DNA of 8,818 bases from the NCBI GenBank assembly GCA_026400305.1, contig JAPLPI010000388.1, forward strand, positions 1 to 8,818, given 5' to 3'. Source of the DNA: Alphaproteobacteria bacterium. Lineage in GTDB: Bacteria; Pseudomonadota; Alphaproteobacteria; Micropepsales; Micropepsaceae. Shown piece by piece: positions 1 through 5,827 of this stretch (position 1 is the first letter of the stretch; each line of letters opens with the position of its first letter). A program made the translations under genes and the position numbers. The notes beneath the pieces are model-generated. The model was not told the origin of the DNA. It ran no database searches and was given only the letters and a program-made list of their open reading frames with translations.

Positions 1-552
1 TTTCTGGCGGGGACCCTTTTCCGCGGCGATCTGTTTCTTGAAGCGGTCGATCAGCGACTGGGGCGCATTGCGTGTCGAGCTGCGGAAAGGCTCGTTGTGG
101 AGGATATCGAATTTTTTGATTGCCTGGCGAACATAGTCGTGCGCGATGATCTGGACGTCCGGCCCGAAGATGGAGTTTCCGTCGGTATGATCATAGTGCC
201 AGTGGGTATTGACGACGGTGCGGACCGGCTTGTCCGTCAAAAGCTTGATGTCCGCAACAAAAGCGCGTGCGGCCGCCGGCGAGGTGCCGGTATCGACAAT
301 CAGAACGTCATTGGCGTTGACCACCACGACAAGGTTGGCGCCAAAAAAAGGATTGCTGCCGAAGGGGAATGCGGTACCGTTGAATTCCGGCGAGGCGTAA
401 TAGACGCCATCGGCAATCTCCTGAAATTTGTAGTTCTTGCCATGAACCACCTGATAGGGCGGGGCTTGTTGCGCCTGGACATTGCCGGTCAGGCCGGCGC
501 ACAGAAAGCTTGCGCAGAGCGCCAGAGCGAGTTTTGTTTTGCGTGAATTCAT
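1..552 (-). CDS. Secreted metallo-beta-lactamase-fold hydrolase (3' end beyond the window)
   Basis: The reading frame runs from ATG at 552 to the left edge without a stop, giving 184 residues. Residues 1-27 form a signal peptide: a basic start (MNSRKTK), a hydrophobic core and a likely cut after VQA, so the product should be periplasmic. The metallo-beta-lactamase fold is shown by the strand VLIVDTG (residues 83-89) and the zinc motif HWHYDH with H117, H119, D121 and H122. The later zinc ligands lie off the left edge. A good ribosome site (GGGGAGG, about 5 nt before the ATG) fixes the start. Superfamily members hydrolyse beta-lactams, lactones, thioesters or phosphoesters; nothing visible picks the substrate. 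I would not call it a resistance enzyme. It lies 104 bp downstream of the glycoside hydrolase gene on the same strand, but a palindromic repeat sits in the gap, so co-transcription is uncertain. Confidence 0.9.
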   Translation of the reverse strand, partial: MNSRKTKLALALCASFLCAGLTGNVQAQQAPPYQVVHGKNYKFQEIADGVYYASPEFNGTAFPFGSNPFFGANLVVVVNANDVLIVDTGTSPAAARAFVADIKLLTDKPVRTVVNTHWHYDHTDGNSIFGPDVQIIAHDYVRQAIKKFDILHNEPFRSSTRNAPQSLIDRFKKQIAAEKGPRQK

Positions 553-574
553 TATTTCCTCCCCAGTAAGTTTT

Positions 575-600
575 TGTCCGCTTTGCGCCAAAAGCGGACA
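575..600. repeat. Intact short palindromic repeat (10-bp arms, 6-bp loop)
   Basis: TGTCCGCTTT (575-584) is the exact reverse complement of AAAGCGGACA (591-600), with loop GCGCCA. It lies between the two left-hand genes. Read on the minus strand it would begin a spurious peptide (MSAFGAKRT...), which from memory is a common artefact of this repeat family in alphaproteobacterial genomes. On the minus strand the stem is followed by A residues rather than T, so it is not a typical intrinsic terminator for the upstream gene. Degenerate relatives occur at 1962-1995 and 2131-2146. Confidence 0.75.
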
Positions 601-656
601 CCTGTGCCTGATAGCGACGAGATCACTCGACGGCAGAGTCAGGCCGCCGACGAGAT

Positions 657-1796
657 TTAACCAGGCGATGATCCCGTGACCTGCGCCAAAAGATCAAAGA
701 AGCCCCGCTTACGGGGAGAATTAATGGTCCAGTCCACCGGCAGGCTCTGGAAACCATTGATGTAGCCCTCGCGAGACATGCGGTAGTCAAAATAGCCCCA
801 GCTGCAGAATTCCCCGATCGAGGCTACCATGTTGTTGTTGGGCTGATCGAAATCGAAGTGATCGTCTTCGTTAATCAGAAGCGGCTGGCCGCGATAGGCG
901 GGGTTAGCCTTACGGCTCCGGATATGTTCGCGCAGGCGGTCCGGCGGTGTGATGCCGTTGCCATGCAGCAACACATAGTCCGCTGCCGCGAAATACTCAT
1001 CGGAGGGCATAGTGCGAGTGAAACTGCTGCTGACCAAGAGACGGCCCGCCGGATTGGCGATACGGCCCATGGAGTTACGCTGCACCCGCTGGATCAGTTC
1101 GTGGCAACGCGCGGGGCGTACAAGATCTAGCCGCCAGCTTGGCAGATCTAGCTCATTGGTGATTTCTACCAGTACATTGCGGTAACCGCCCTCACAGAGA
1201 AATGCCGTCGCCTCGTCCACCGCACGAATCACCGCCACCTCACCATCCAGCGCGGGTTTGGCCGAGACGTAAAAAAGACCCAGATTGACCACCATGCCCA
1301 GCGCATCAGCCGCCTCGATCAGGCGCGCGGTACGAGTCTTGTAGTCGGGCCGCAGCACGCCTTCCGATGAAAAGCCAGACAGGTGCCAAGGCTGATTCCA
1401 GCTATAGCCTTGCGGGCTGCCACCCTGCAGGTTGACGCCAATGGCGTTGAGGCCCCTAGCCTTGTAAGCCGGAAGTGCTGCAATTAGTTCGTTGGTGTTG
1501 CGCTCCGGATCCCACTGACCGTCCGCATAGGCCCAGGTGCCGCGCGTAGATGGATTTTGGTCGTCCACCACGCCATTGGCCATACGGGAATTGAACAGCA
1601 GTCCCTCGATGGACTTTCCGAGGTAGCTACGGTCCGAAAACGTGGGCGCGCCATTGATCAGGAACTTGTTGCCTTGGATGGAGAGCGTGGTCCGAGACAG
1701 AGCCTGAGCATGCGCCGGACCTGCCAGCGCGGCTGCCGCGCCTACTACCAGCGGCACGGCGACCAGTTTGAGAATGTCGCGACGATCCTGTGACAT
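657..1796 (-). CDS. Tat-exported glycoside hydrolase-like protein, clan GH-A (GH5-like) TIM barrel
   Basis: A 379-residue product with an N-terminal twin-arginine signal (SQDRRDILKLV), a hydrophobic stretch ending in AGPAHA|QA, then a mature domain of about 345 residues. Two segments fit the GH-A (beta/alpha)8 barrel. EITNELDL ends strand 4 with the Asn-Glu pair expected of the acid/base (Glu215 from the ATG). LLINEDDHFDF offers the strand-7 nucleophile (Glu310). The expected chemistry is retaining hydrolysis of a beta-glycan in the periplasm; family and substrate cannot be set by eye. Start choice: the frame also opens at a GTG at 1814, adding six residues, with AAGG only 2 nt upstream. I prefer the ATG at 1796 because it puts the RR motif close to the N-terminus, although neither start has a convincing ribosome site. 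Stop is TAA at 657-659. No transporter or second sugar gene adjoins it. Confidence 0.8.
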   Translation of the reverse strand: MSQDRRDILKLVAVPLVVGAAAALAGPAHAQALSRTTLSIQGNKFLINGAPTFSDRSYLGKSIEGLLFNSRMANGVVDDQNPSTRGTWAYADGQWDPERNTNELIAALPAYKARGLNAIGVNLQGGSPQGYSWNQPWHLSGFSSEGVLRPDYKTRTARLIEAADALGMVVNLGLFYVSAKPALDGEVAVIRAVDEATAFLCEGGYRNVLVEITNELDLPSWRLDLVRPARCHELIQRVQRNSMGRIANPAGRLLVSSSFTRTMPSDEYFAAADYVLLHGNGITPPDRLREHIRSRKANPAYRGQPLLINEDDHFDFDQPNNNMVASIGEFCSWGYFDYRMSREGYINGFQSLPVDWTINSPRKRGFFDLLAQVTGSSPG

Positions 1797-1961
1797 GCGC
1801 TTGATCGGCCCCACAGCCTTATATTTTATGCCATTGAGACAGACGAGAACCCCACTGGCAACCGGGGTGATATTTCCTACCGAAAGCGCCTTCCTTTCAG
1901 CGTGCTAGCCGGCTGTGCAGACCCGGACAGTAAGCAAATTTCATCGGAAAAACTCTCGCCT

Positions 1962-1995
1962 GGAATGTCCGCCTTGGGTCAGGAGAGGCCATTCC
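1962..1995. repeat. Decayed copy of the palindromic repeat
   Basis: GGAATGTCCGCC (1962-1973) begins a unit that ends GGCCATTCC (1987-1995); the outer GGAATG/CATTCC arms still pair. The left arm resembles the 575-584 arm (TGTCCGCTTT versus TGTCCGCCTT), while the right arm has lost most of its AAAGCGGACA. It appears to be a longer palindrome of the same family that has mutated. Confidence 0.45.
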
Positions 1996-2130
1996 GAACT
2001 GCCCGGCTAGGCAGGGACTCAGCCGGGGCGAATGGCCGCCAGCGGTCTCGCTAGAGTCTCTATCAGCCATGGCGGGCATGATGGGCCAGTTCATCCTTCG
2101 CACCCGGCGTCAGATCAAGCCCGGCGGCGC

Positions 2131-2146
2131 CCCAAAGCGGTCATTC
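2131..2146. repeat. Half copy of the palindromic repeat, inverted relative to 1963-1978
   Basis: The reverse complement of 2131-2146 (GAATGACCGCTTTGGG) matches 1963-1978 (GAATGTCCGCCTTGGG) at 14 of 16 positions. The two therefore form an imperfect inverted pair about 150 bp apart. This could be the remains of a small mobile palindromic element, or two independent insertions. Confidence 0.4.
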
Positions 2147-2227
2147 AAAGGGGGCAGGTCACCAGATCACGAACGTGATGGCTGCGGCGACTCAGTGGCT
2201 GGGCGATCATTGATTGGTGATTTGAAC

Positions 2228-2533
2228 TTAGAGATTTTCCGGTTCTTTCCGCTTAGAGACACGCACAAACATTTCAGGTTTTGTAGACGCTGCTGTCCAT
2301 GTAGCTACCGTGATAGCTGCTGCCGCTATTAGAACGGCATGACCGATCACACTAACAGCCATAAACGTATAACTTCCAATAGCCACCGCAGAAGCCAAAG
2401 CCCACATCAGACCTAGGACCTGCAGAATATAATAGCGCATTGTCACATCAGGAATGTGCCGAAGGGGGCTTACTTCATGGTTGAAAACAAAATTCCAACA
2501 AAAGACGATGATCTTTCTTACTGTGGTGAACAT
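2228..2533 (-). CDS. Small membrane protein with two predicted helices, function unknown
   Basis: A 101-residue product. The N-terminal third is hydrophobic to mixed (VRKIIVFCWNFVF) and precedes a polar stretch around residue 20-32. Two strongly hydrophobic segments follow, at about residues 34-53 and 56-80, separated by a short SYTF turn. The tail is basic and charged (RVSKRKEPENL) and is probably cytoplasmic. The start ATG (2531-2533) has a good ribosome site, AGGAG, with about 7 nt spacing, which is the main reason to accept the gene. Stop is TAA at 2228-2230. The family is not recognised. It is divergent from the Gly/Met-rich gene across a 274-bp gap, so the two may share a regulatory region. 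I infer only an inner-membrane location. Confidence 0.72.
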   Translation of the reverse strand: MFTTVRKIIVFCWNFVFNHEVSPLRHIPDVTMRYYILQVLGLMWALASAVAIGSYTFMAVSVIGHAVLIAAAAITVATWTAASTKPEMFVRVSKRKEPENL

Positions 2534-2807
2534 GGAGCATCTCCTATGCGTTGAGTAGGTATTTTTCTATCTTAAAATAAAATGCCACTGACTAAAACTA
2601 AAAAAACTCTCCAACCGCCTCACGCCCTGCGCCAAGAAACAATCAGCTCGACCGGCTCTGCCTCGCCTTCGGCTGAAATCGTCAAGCTGGGTCGACGCCG
2701 CGCTAAATCTGGCATTGTTGCGGTGCAAAATTATGAACGATAAATTTAGTGCAATTCTTATATCAAGCTCCTAAGCTTCATTGTCTAAATATTGAAAGGA
2801 ATCTTTT
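2534..2807. other. Divergent intergenic region with a GC-rich 31-codon open frame
   Basis: This gap separates the minus-strand membrane protein from the plus-strand Gly/Met-rich gene and should carry both promoters. Its ends are AT-rich, while 2620-2715 is GC-rich. On the minus strand that part encodes a 31-residue open frame, ATG at 2713-2715 and stop at 2620-2622, ending in PVELIVSWRRA. The frame has no ribosome site, so it may be a gene-end remnant or chance. Confidence 0.4.
2715..2744 (+). promoter_or_regulatory. Candidate promoter for the Gly/Met-rich protein gene
   Basis: TTGTTG (2715-2720) and GATAAA (2739-2744) are spaced by 18 bp and sit 64 bp upstream of the ATG at 2808, in an AT-rich stretch. 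They are only a partial match to a housekeeping promoter, so this is a tentative call. The ribosome site AAAGGA (2795-2800), 7 nt before the ATG, is much clearer. Confidence 0.25.
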
Positions 2808-3098
2808 ATGAAATCTATTCCTGCAATGTTATTGTCTTGTGTATTTATTTCTTCGTTGACGCTGATTAGTCCAGCAATGGCGCAAAGAGCCGGCGGTGGC
2901 ATGGGCGGGCCCGGCATGGGGGGCGGTGGTATGGGTGGACGCATGGGACACGGAATGGGCAGCCCTAGCATGGGTGGGCGCATGGTTGGCCCCGGCATGG
3001 GCGGGCGCATGGGACCCGCAATGAGACCCGCTACTGGTGGCCGGATTGATGGGTCTAATGGTGCAAGGCCGACTAACGTCGCCCCAAACACGCCTTAA
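2808..3098 (+). CDS. Secreted Gly/Met-rich repeat protein, function unknown
   Basis: A 96-residue product with a clear signal peptide (MKSIPAM, hydrophobic core, cut after SPAMA|Q at residue 25). The mature part is nearly all Gly, Met, Arg, Pro and Ala. Between residues 32 and 72 there are ten Met residues set in GMGG, GGRM and GPGM units, followed by a Met-free tail rich in Asn, Pro and Thr. It has no recognisable globular domain and is probably disordered. The ATG has an AAAGGA ribosome site at 7 nt spacing. Dense methionine spaced by glycine could bind Cu(I) or Ag(I), or give an oxidation-sensitive surface; this is inference, and the usual MxxM copper pattern is not strict here. One His (HGM) is present and Cys is absent from the mature part. 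A 20-bp hairpin follows the stop codon by 13 nt. Confidence 0.8.
   Translation: MKSIPAMLLSCVFISSLTLISPAMAQRAGGGMGGPGMGGGGMGGRMGHGMGSPSMGGRMVGPGMGGRMGPAMRPATGGRIDGSNGARPTNVAPNTP
2901..3020 (+). repeat. Imperfect tandem repeats encoding Gly-Met units
   Basis: Related units ATGGGTGGACGCATGG (2931), ATGGGTGGGCGCATGG (2970) and ATGGGCGGGCGCATGG (2997) recur at 39- and 27-bp steps, with a shorter relative at 2901. Each encodes MGGRM. The steps are multiples of three, so gain or loss of units would keep frame. The same composition leaves long open frames on the opposite strand, which I do not regard as genes. Confidence 0.6.
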
Positions 3099-3111
3099 TT
3101 TCTGAGAAATC

Positions 3112-3156
3112 TGCCAAGCTCCATTGTTGTGATTTTCACAGCGGTGGGGCTTGGCA
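3112..3156 (+). other. 20-bp RNA hairpin after the Gly/Met-rich gene
   Basis: Arms 3112-3131 and 3137-3156 pair along all 20 positions around a 5-nt ATTTT loop. Sixteen pairs are Watson-Crick. At the other four the left arm has T opposite G, giving G-U pairs in a plus-strand transcript but A-C mismatches in a minus-strand one. It begins 13 nt after the stop codon of the gene at 2808. No run of T follows, so it is not a classic intrinsic terminator. It could protect a 3' end, assist termination, or be a processed structured RNA. Confidence 0.55.
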
Positions 3157-3224
3157 TTGCACTTCCAGCAATAAGTCAAAATGCCAGCCCATTTGTTCGG
3201 CCATGTCATAGCTATGAGGCAGCC

Positions 3225-3247
3225 ACCCCGTCGAAGAGCGATGGGGT
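3225..3247. other. Short hairpin in the 3099-3343 gap
   Basis: ACCCCGTCG (3225-3233) pairs with CGATGGGGT (3239-3247) around an AAGAG loop, with one G-T pair. A G run and a doubled CTTAGCG (3256-3272 region) follow. A perfect 10-bp palindrome, CATAGCTATG, lies at 3207-3216. Apart from these and the larger hairpin at 3112-3156, I see no gene in this 245-bp stretch. Confidence 0.35.
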
Positions 3248-3343
3248 TGGGGGGCTTAGCGCCGCTTAGCGTCTTTGATGTTTGTCACGCTACCAGCAGG
3301 GGCGGTGTAACCCGGCGGCACTTAAATGCTCCGCTGTGATCTG

Positions 3344-3898
3344 TTACTTTAAGCGTTCCACCTTGTAGACGCGGGGACTGTCGTTGGTATGCATGGTAAA
3401 GGTACCTAAAAGTCCCGGCGTTACCGTGACTAGATATTTGGAAGGAGATTTTATCCAAGACACCGTGCCACCCTCCGTTTCGGTTTGACGCCATTCCTCT
3501 CCGTTTTCCAGCGTTACGACGAATGCACCGTTTTTTTCATAGCGATATGACGCCATACGGGAGGCCGCAACAGGCGGGGCTGCGCCAATAAGGGTCTGGA
3601 AAAAACCAGCTTTCTTTCGGGATGCGATCTTGGCAGCGGGGCGTATCTGCGCGGCGGCGATACCTGGGTGAACAGGTGGTACTAGGCGCTGCTGAAATTC
3701 CGAGGCCGGGGGCAGCCCCAGCTGGGCACGCATAGGCTGGTCAGCGCCGTATATGCACTCCAGCCAGGTACGGTCATCGCGAATTACGCCGCATCGCTGT
3801 ATGCCAGACAGAACATCCTCGCGCGTTTCCGCATTCGCGGACGCACCCGCCGAAGCGGAAATTCCGGCACATAACAGCACCAGACGAAATAACCTCAT
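3344..3898 (-). CDS. Exported protein with a conserved-looking Cys pair, function unknown
   Basis: A 184-residue product from the ATG at 3898. A signal peptide (MRLFRLVLLCAGISASAG, probable cut near SANA|ET) is followed by a short N-terminal module, CGVIRDDRTWLECIYGAD, whose two Cys lie 12 residues apart and could form a disulfide. Then come QPMRAQLGLPPA, a Pro/Ala-rich linker, and a beta-rich C-terminal part (about residues 115-184: ASYRYEKNGAFVVTLENG... EEWRQTE). From memory, alphaproteobacteria carry uncharacterised proteins with this RTWLxC...PMRAxLGLPPA pattern; I know no function for them. A GTG at 3904 in frame has GGGG 7 nt upstream and could be the true start, adding two residues. 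It is divergent from the TPR-methyltransferase gene. The location is inferred to be periplasm or outer-membrane face. Confidence 0.78.
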   Translation of the reverse strand: MRLFRLVLLCAGISASAGASANAETREDVLSGIQRCGVIRDDRTWLECIYGADQPMRAQLGLPPASEFQQRLVPPVHPGIAAAQIRPAAKIASRKKAGFFQTLIGAAPPVAASRMASYRYEKNGAFVVTLENGEEWRQTETEGGTVSWIKSPSKYLVTVTPGLLGTFTMHTNDSPRVYKVERLK

Positions 3899-4120
3899 GT
3901 CCACGCAGCTACCCCAAAAAGTGTCTAAACTGAGCCCGTATTAACTATCCAGTGCCCTTTTCAAATATTGGTATTATCCTAATTCAACAGCGCACTGCGC
4001 GCCAGATAGATGATGGCCGCCCAGGGTGTAGATTTTACACAACAGTCCAGATGACCACTGGCATAGCCTACGGGACGACCAACCGTTATCATCGCAGGTC
4101 ATATTTACAATGCGCAAAAG
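3899..4120. promoter_or_regulatory. Divergent promoter region with an operator-like dyad
   Basis: This 222-bp region lies between the minus-strand exported protein and the plus-strand TPR-methyltransferase, so it should hold both promoters. An inverted repeat GTGTA-N5-TACAC is at 4026-4040, about 80 bp before the methyltransferase ATG. The stretch around 3957-3980 is AT-rich (TATTGGTATTATCC). I cannot assign -35 and -10 boxes with confidence, and the methyltransferase start has only a weak AAAAG ribosome site. Confidence 0.35.
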
Positions 4121-5287
4121 ATGAACCGCAAACAGCGCCGGGCTGGAGATCGCCGTCCACCTTTGCCGACGGGCGATGGAGGAGATCACATCGCCTTACA
4201 TGCCGCCGGGGTGAAAGCCTTTCGCTCAGGGCAACTAGGGGCTGCTGCCGCCCTTCTCGCCAAGGCGATCGCAATCAATGGGGAAATGCCCGATTTTCAC
4301 TATAATCTGGCAATTACACTGCGCGCCCAGGGCAAATTAAAGGAGGCTGCGGCGAGCTACAGACGCGCTATTCTTCTCAAGCCTGATTATGCCGATGCCC
4401 ATAACAATCTGGGAAATGTTTGGAAGGCACTAGGCAAGCCGCAAAAGGCCAGGGCATCTTTCGAACAGGCATTGCAGCTGCGGCCCGGTAATGCGGATAC
4501 ACAATATAGCCTGGGCGTCCTTTGCAACGATTTGGGAAACCGCGATGAGGCCGCCCGCCATTTCCAGCGCTGTTTAGAGCTCGACCCTGACGATTGCCGG
4601 GGCGCACAGATGCTTTTGGCGAAGCTAGGCATGGCGACTATTCCTGACCGCGCACCGCACGCCCAACTACTGAGTATATACGAGGTTCGCTCGCATTTCT
4701 GGGACCGAGAAAATTCCTATTTCGGGCATACGCTAGTTTTGGAAGGCCTGCAGCAGCACGCAGCCGATAACAAAATGGATATTCTAGATATTGGTTGCGG
4801 TACCGGGCTGGTGGGCGCTCAGGTTCGCCATTTGGCGGCGCGTCTTGATGGCGTCGATGTCTCACCAGAGATGCTCGAAAAAGCAGCAAAAAAAGGCTTA
4901 TACGACCGATTAGAGCGGGCGGACCTGGTGCCAGCCCTGTTGGGTCACGCGCAGTGTTATGACGCAGTTTTGGGTGCAGGAATCTTGATTCATTTCGGTG
5001 ATCTCGATCAGGTATTTCAGGCCGCCGCCGCGTGTTTGCGGGAACAGGGCATATTTATTTTCACGCTCTTTTCCAACGAGATGGATGGCAAGGATTTTTC
5101 CGTCGCTGCGCACGACAAGCTAGCCCAGAGCGGTTGCTACATGCACAGCACAGGATATGTTGAGCGCCTGTCGGCAAAGTGGGGATTTTCGGTTGGAATG
5201 CTGAAAAGATGCATTCATGAGAACGATCTTGCTGGCAATCCTGTGCCTGGTCTTCTGGCAGTGCTACGGCGGAGCGTGCCGGGCTAG
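4121..5287 (+). CDS. TPR-repeat SAM-dependent methyltransferase (COG4976-like)
   Basis: A 388-residue cytoplasmic fusion. Residues 1-8 (MNRKQRRA) are a basic start often seen on alphaproteobacterial TPR proteins. Four tetratricopeptide repeats follow at about 24-57, 58-91, 92-125 and 126-159, with the usual LG/A...PD pattern (YNLAITLRAQGKLKEAAASY, NNLGNVWKALGK). The C-terminal class I methyltransferase domain (about 180-388) has SAM motif I, DILDIGCGTGLVG (220-232), and the acidic end of strand 2 in LDGVDVSPEML (Asp246). This matches the architecture called predicted methyltransferase with TPR repeats. The TPR part probably recruits a protein substrate; the target is unknown. The stop lies 36 bp before the oxygenase remnant on the same strand, so the two were probably an operon. 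The ribosome site is weak. No key residue appears to be missing. Confidence 0.9.
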   Translation: MNRKQRRAGDRRPPLPTGDGGDHIALHAAGVKAFRSGQLGAAAALLAKAIAINGEMPDFHYNLAITLRAQGKLKEAAASYRRAILLKPDYADAHNNLGNVWKALGKPQKARASFEQALQLRPGNADTQYSLGVLCNDLGNRDEAARHFQRCLELDPDDCRGAQMLLAKLGMATIPDRAPHAQLLSIYEVRSHFWDRENSYFGHTLVLEGLQQHAADNKMDILDIGCGTGLVGAQVRHLAARLDGVDVSPEMLEKAAKKGLYDRLERADLVPALLGHAQCYDAVLGAGILIHFGDLDQVFQAAAACLREQGIFIFTLFSNEMDGKDFSVAAHDKLAQSGCYMHSTGYVERLSAKWGFSVGMLKRCIHENDLAGNPVPGLLAVLRRSVPG

Positions 5288-5323
5288 GTAGAAAATGGCA
5301 TCAGTTGCGACTAGGATAGGTTA

Positions 5324-5741
5324 ATGGAACAGGGACTAGACAATATAAAAATATCCATGCTGTGGCCTACCGTGGTGATGCAAACTACGTTCGGGGACAA
5401 GCTGGAGGAGAAGAAACAGGAAGACTACAAGCTGGCCGCAATTCCCAGCACAATCCAGAAATCCAATTATGGTCCATTCCCACACCAATAATTATAATCT
5501 GTCAGGGGTCTATTACCTGAGCGTTCCCGCCGATTCTGGAGAGATAGTGTTCCGTGACCCACGGCCCGGCGCCAACCAGGCGCCCTGCAGATTGTTCAAG
5601 GACGATGGCGACAGCGAATATTTCAGCCCGTCCGCCGGGCTGATCCTTCTGTTTCCATCATATCTGGAGCATTACGTTTTGCCCAACAGAAGTGACGCCG
5701 ACCGAATCTCGATGAGTTTCGATCTGACCCTGGAGCGCTAA
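5324..5741 (+). pseudogene. Broken 2OG-Fe(II) oxygenase gene (TIGR02466/PF13759-like), internal deletion and frameshift
   Basis: From ATG 5324, preceded by AGGATAGG, one frame reads 55 residues with the family's N-terminal hallmark ISMLWPTVVMQTTF and ends at a TAA at 5489-5491. The C-terminal hallmarks are in another frame from about 5469 to the TAA at 5741: HSHTNNYNLSGVYYLSVP (first metal-binding region), FRDPRPG, GLILLFPSYLEHYVLPN (distal His) and RISMSFDL (2-oxoglutarate-binding Arg). The whole span is 418 bp, not a multiple of three, about 139 codons against roughly 200-230 in intact relatives known to me. The middle section of about 60-90 residues appears deleted at the junction near SNYG. 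The 90-residue downstream frame could start at ATG 5469, but that ATG has no ribosome site and would give only part of the fold. It follows the TPR-methyltransferase by 36 bp. Confidence 0.75.
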
Positions 5742-5744
5742 AAA

Positions 5745-5773
5745 AGCAGGCGGCAGAAAATCTGCCGCCTGCT
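5745..5773. terminator. Bidirectional intrinsic terminator between convergent genes
   Basis: A perfect 13-bp stem, AGCAGGCGGCAGA (5745-5757) with TCTGCCGCCTGCT (5761-5773), closes an AAA loop. On the minus strand it is followed by six T (complement of A at 5740-5745), a classic terminator for the TonB-dependent receptor. On the plus strand it is followed by TGATTTTAG, a weaker T tract, serving the methyltransferase/oxygenase transcript. It starts 3 nt past the oxygenase stop and 55 bp from the receptor stop. Confidence 0.88.
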
Positions 5774-5827
5774 GATTTTAGTCTCACCCAAGCGCCTGGC
5801 CCTTAGCCCTGCTTATGCGAATAGATA

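Larger units (their letters stand above)
1815..2227. other. 413-bp non-coding gap with degenerate palindromic repeats
   Basis: I find no convincing gene here. Open frames on both strands (minus 1897-2103, plus 2069-2332) have no ribosome site and give compositionally odd peptides. The stretch holds two decayed relatives of the repeat at 575-600 and a perfect dyad, ATCACG-AA-CGTGAT, at 2166-2179. It must also hold the promoter of the glycoside hydrolase gene, close to 1815-1880, but I cannot place clear -35 and -10 boxes. The pattern suggests accumulated repeat debris between unrelated genes. Confidence 0.5.

Noticed and set aside
308..601. Minus-strand open frame starting in the palindromic repeat (MSAFGAKRT...)
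   Set aside because: It overlaps the metallo-beta-lactamase-fold gene in another frame, and the start is made by the repeat itself.
1897..2332. Open frames in the 1815-2227 gap (minus 1897-2103, plus 2069-2332)
   Set aside because: No ribosome sites; one spans degenerate repeats and the other runs antisense into the better-supported membrane protein gene.
2771..3209. Two long minus-strand open frames opposite the Gly/Met-rich gene
   Set aside because: They come from the GGC/ATG repeat composition, giving Pro/Met- and Ala/His/Thr-rich peptides. The plus-strand frame has a signal peptide and a good ribosome site.
3952..4305. Plus-strand open frame overlapping the start of the TPR-methyltransferase
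   Set aside because: It overlaps the clear MNRKQRRA start and TPR region in another frame and has no domain pattern.
5469..5741. The 90-codon oxygenase C-terminal frame as a complete small gene
   Set aside because: No ribosome site before ATG 5469, and the family's N-terminal half lies directly upstream in another frame, so a broken gene explains it better.
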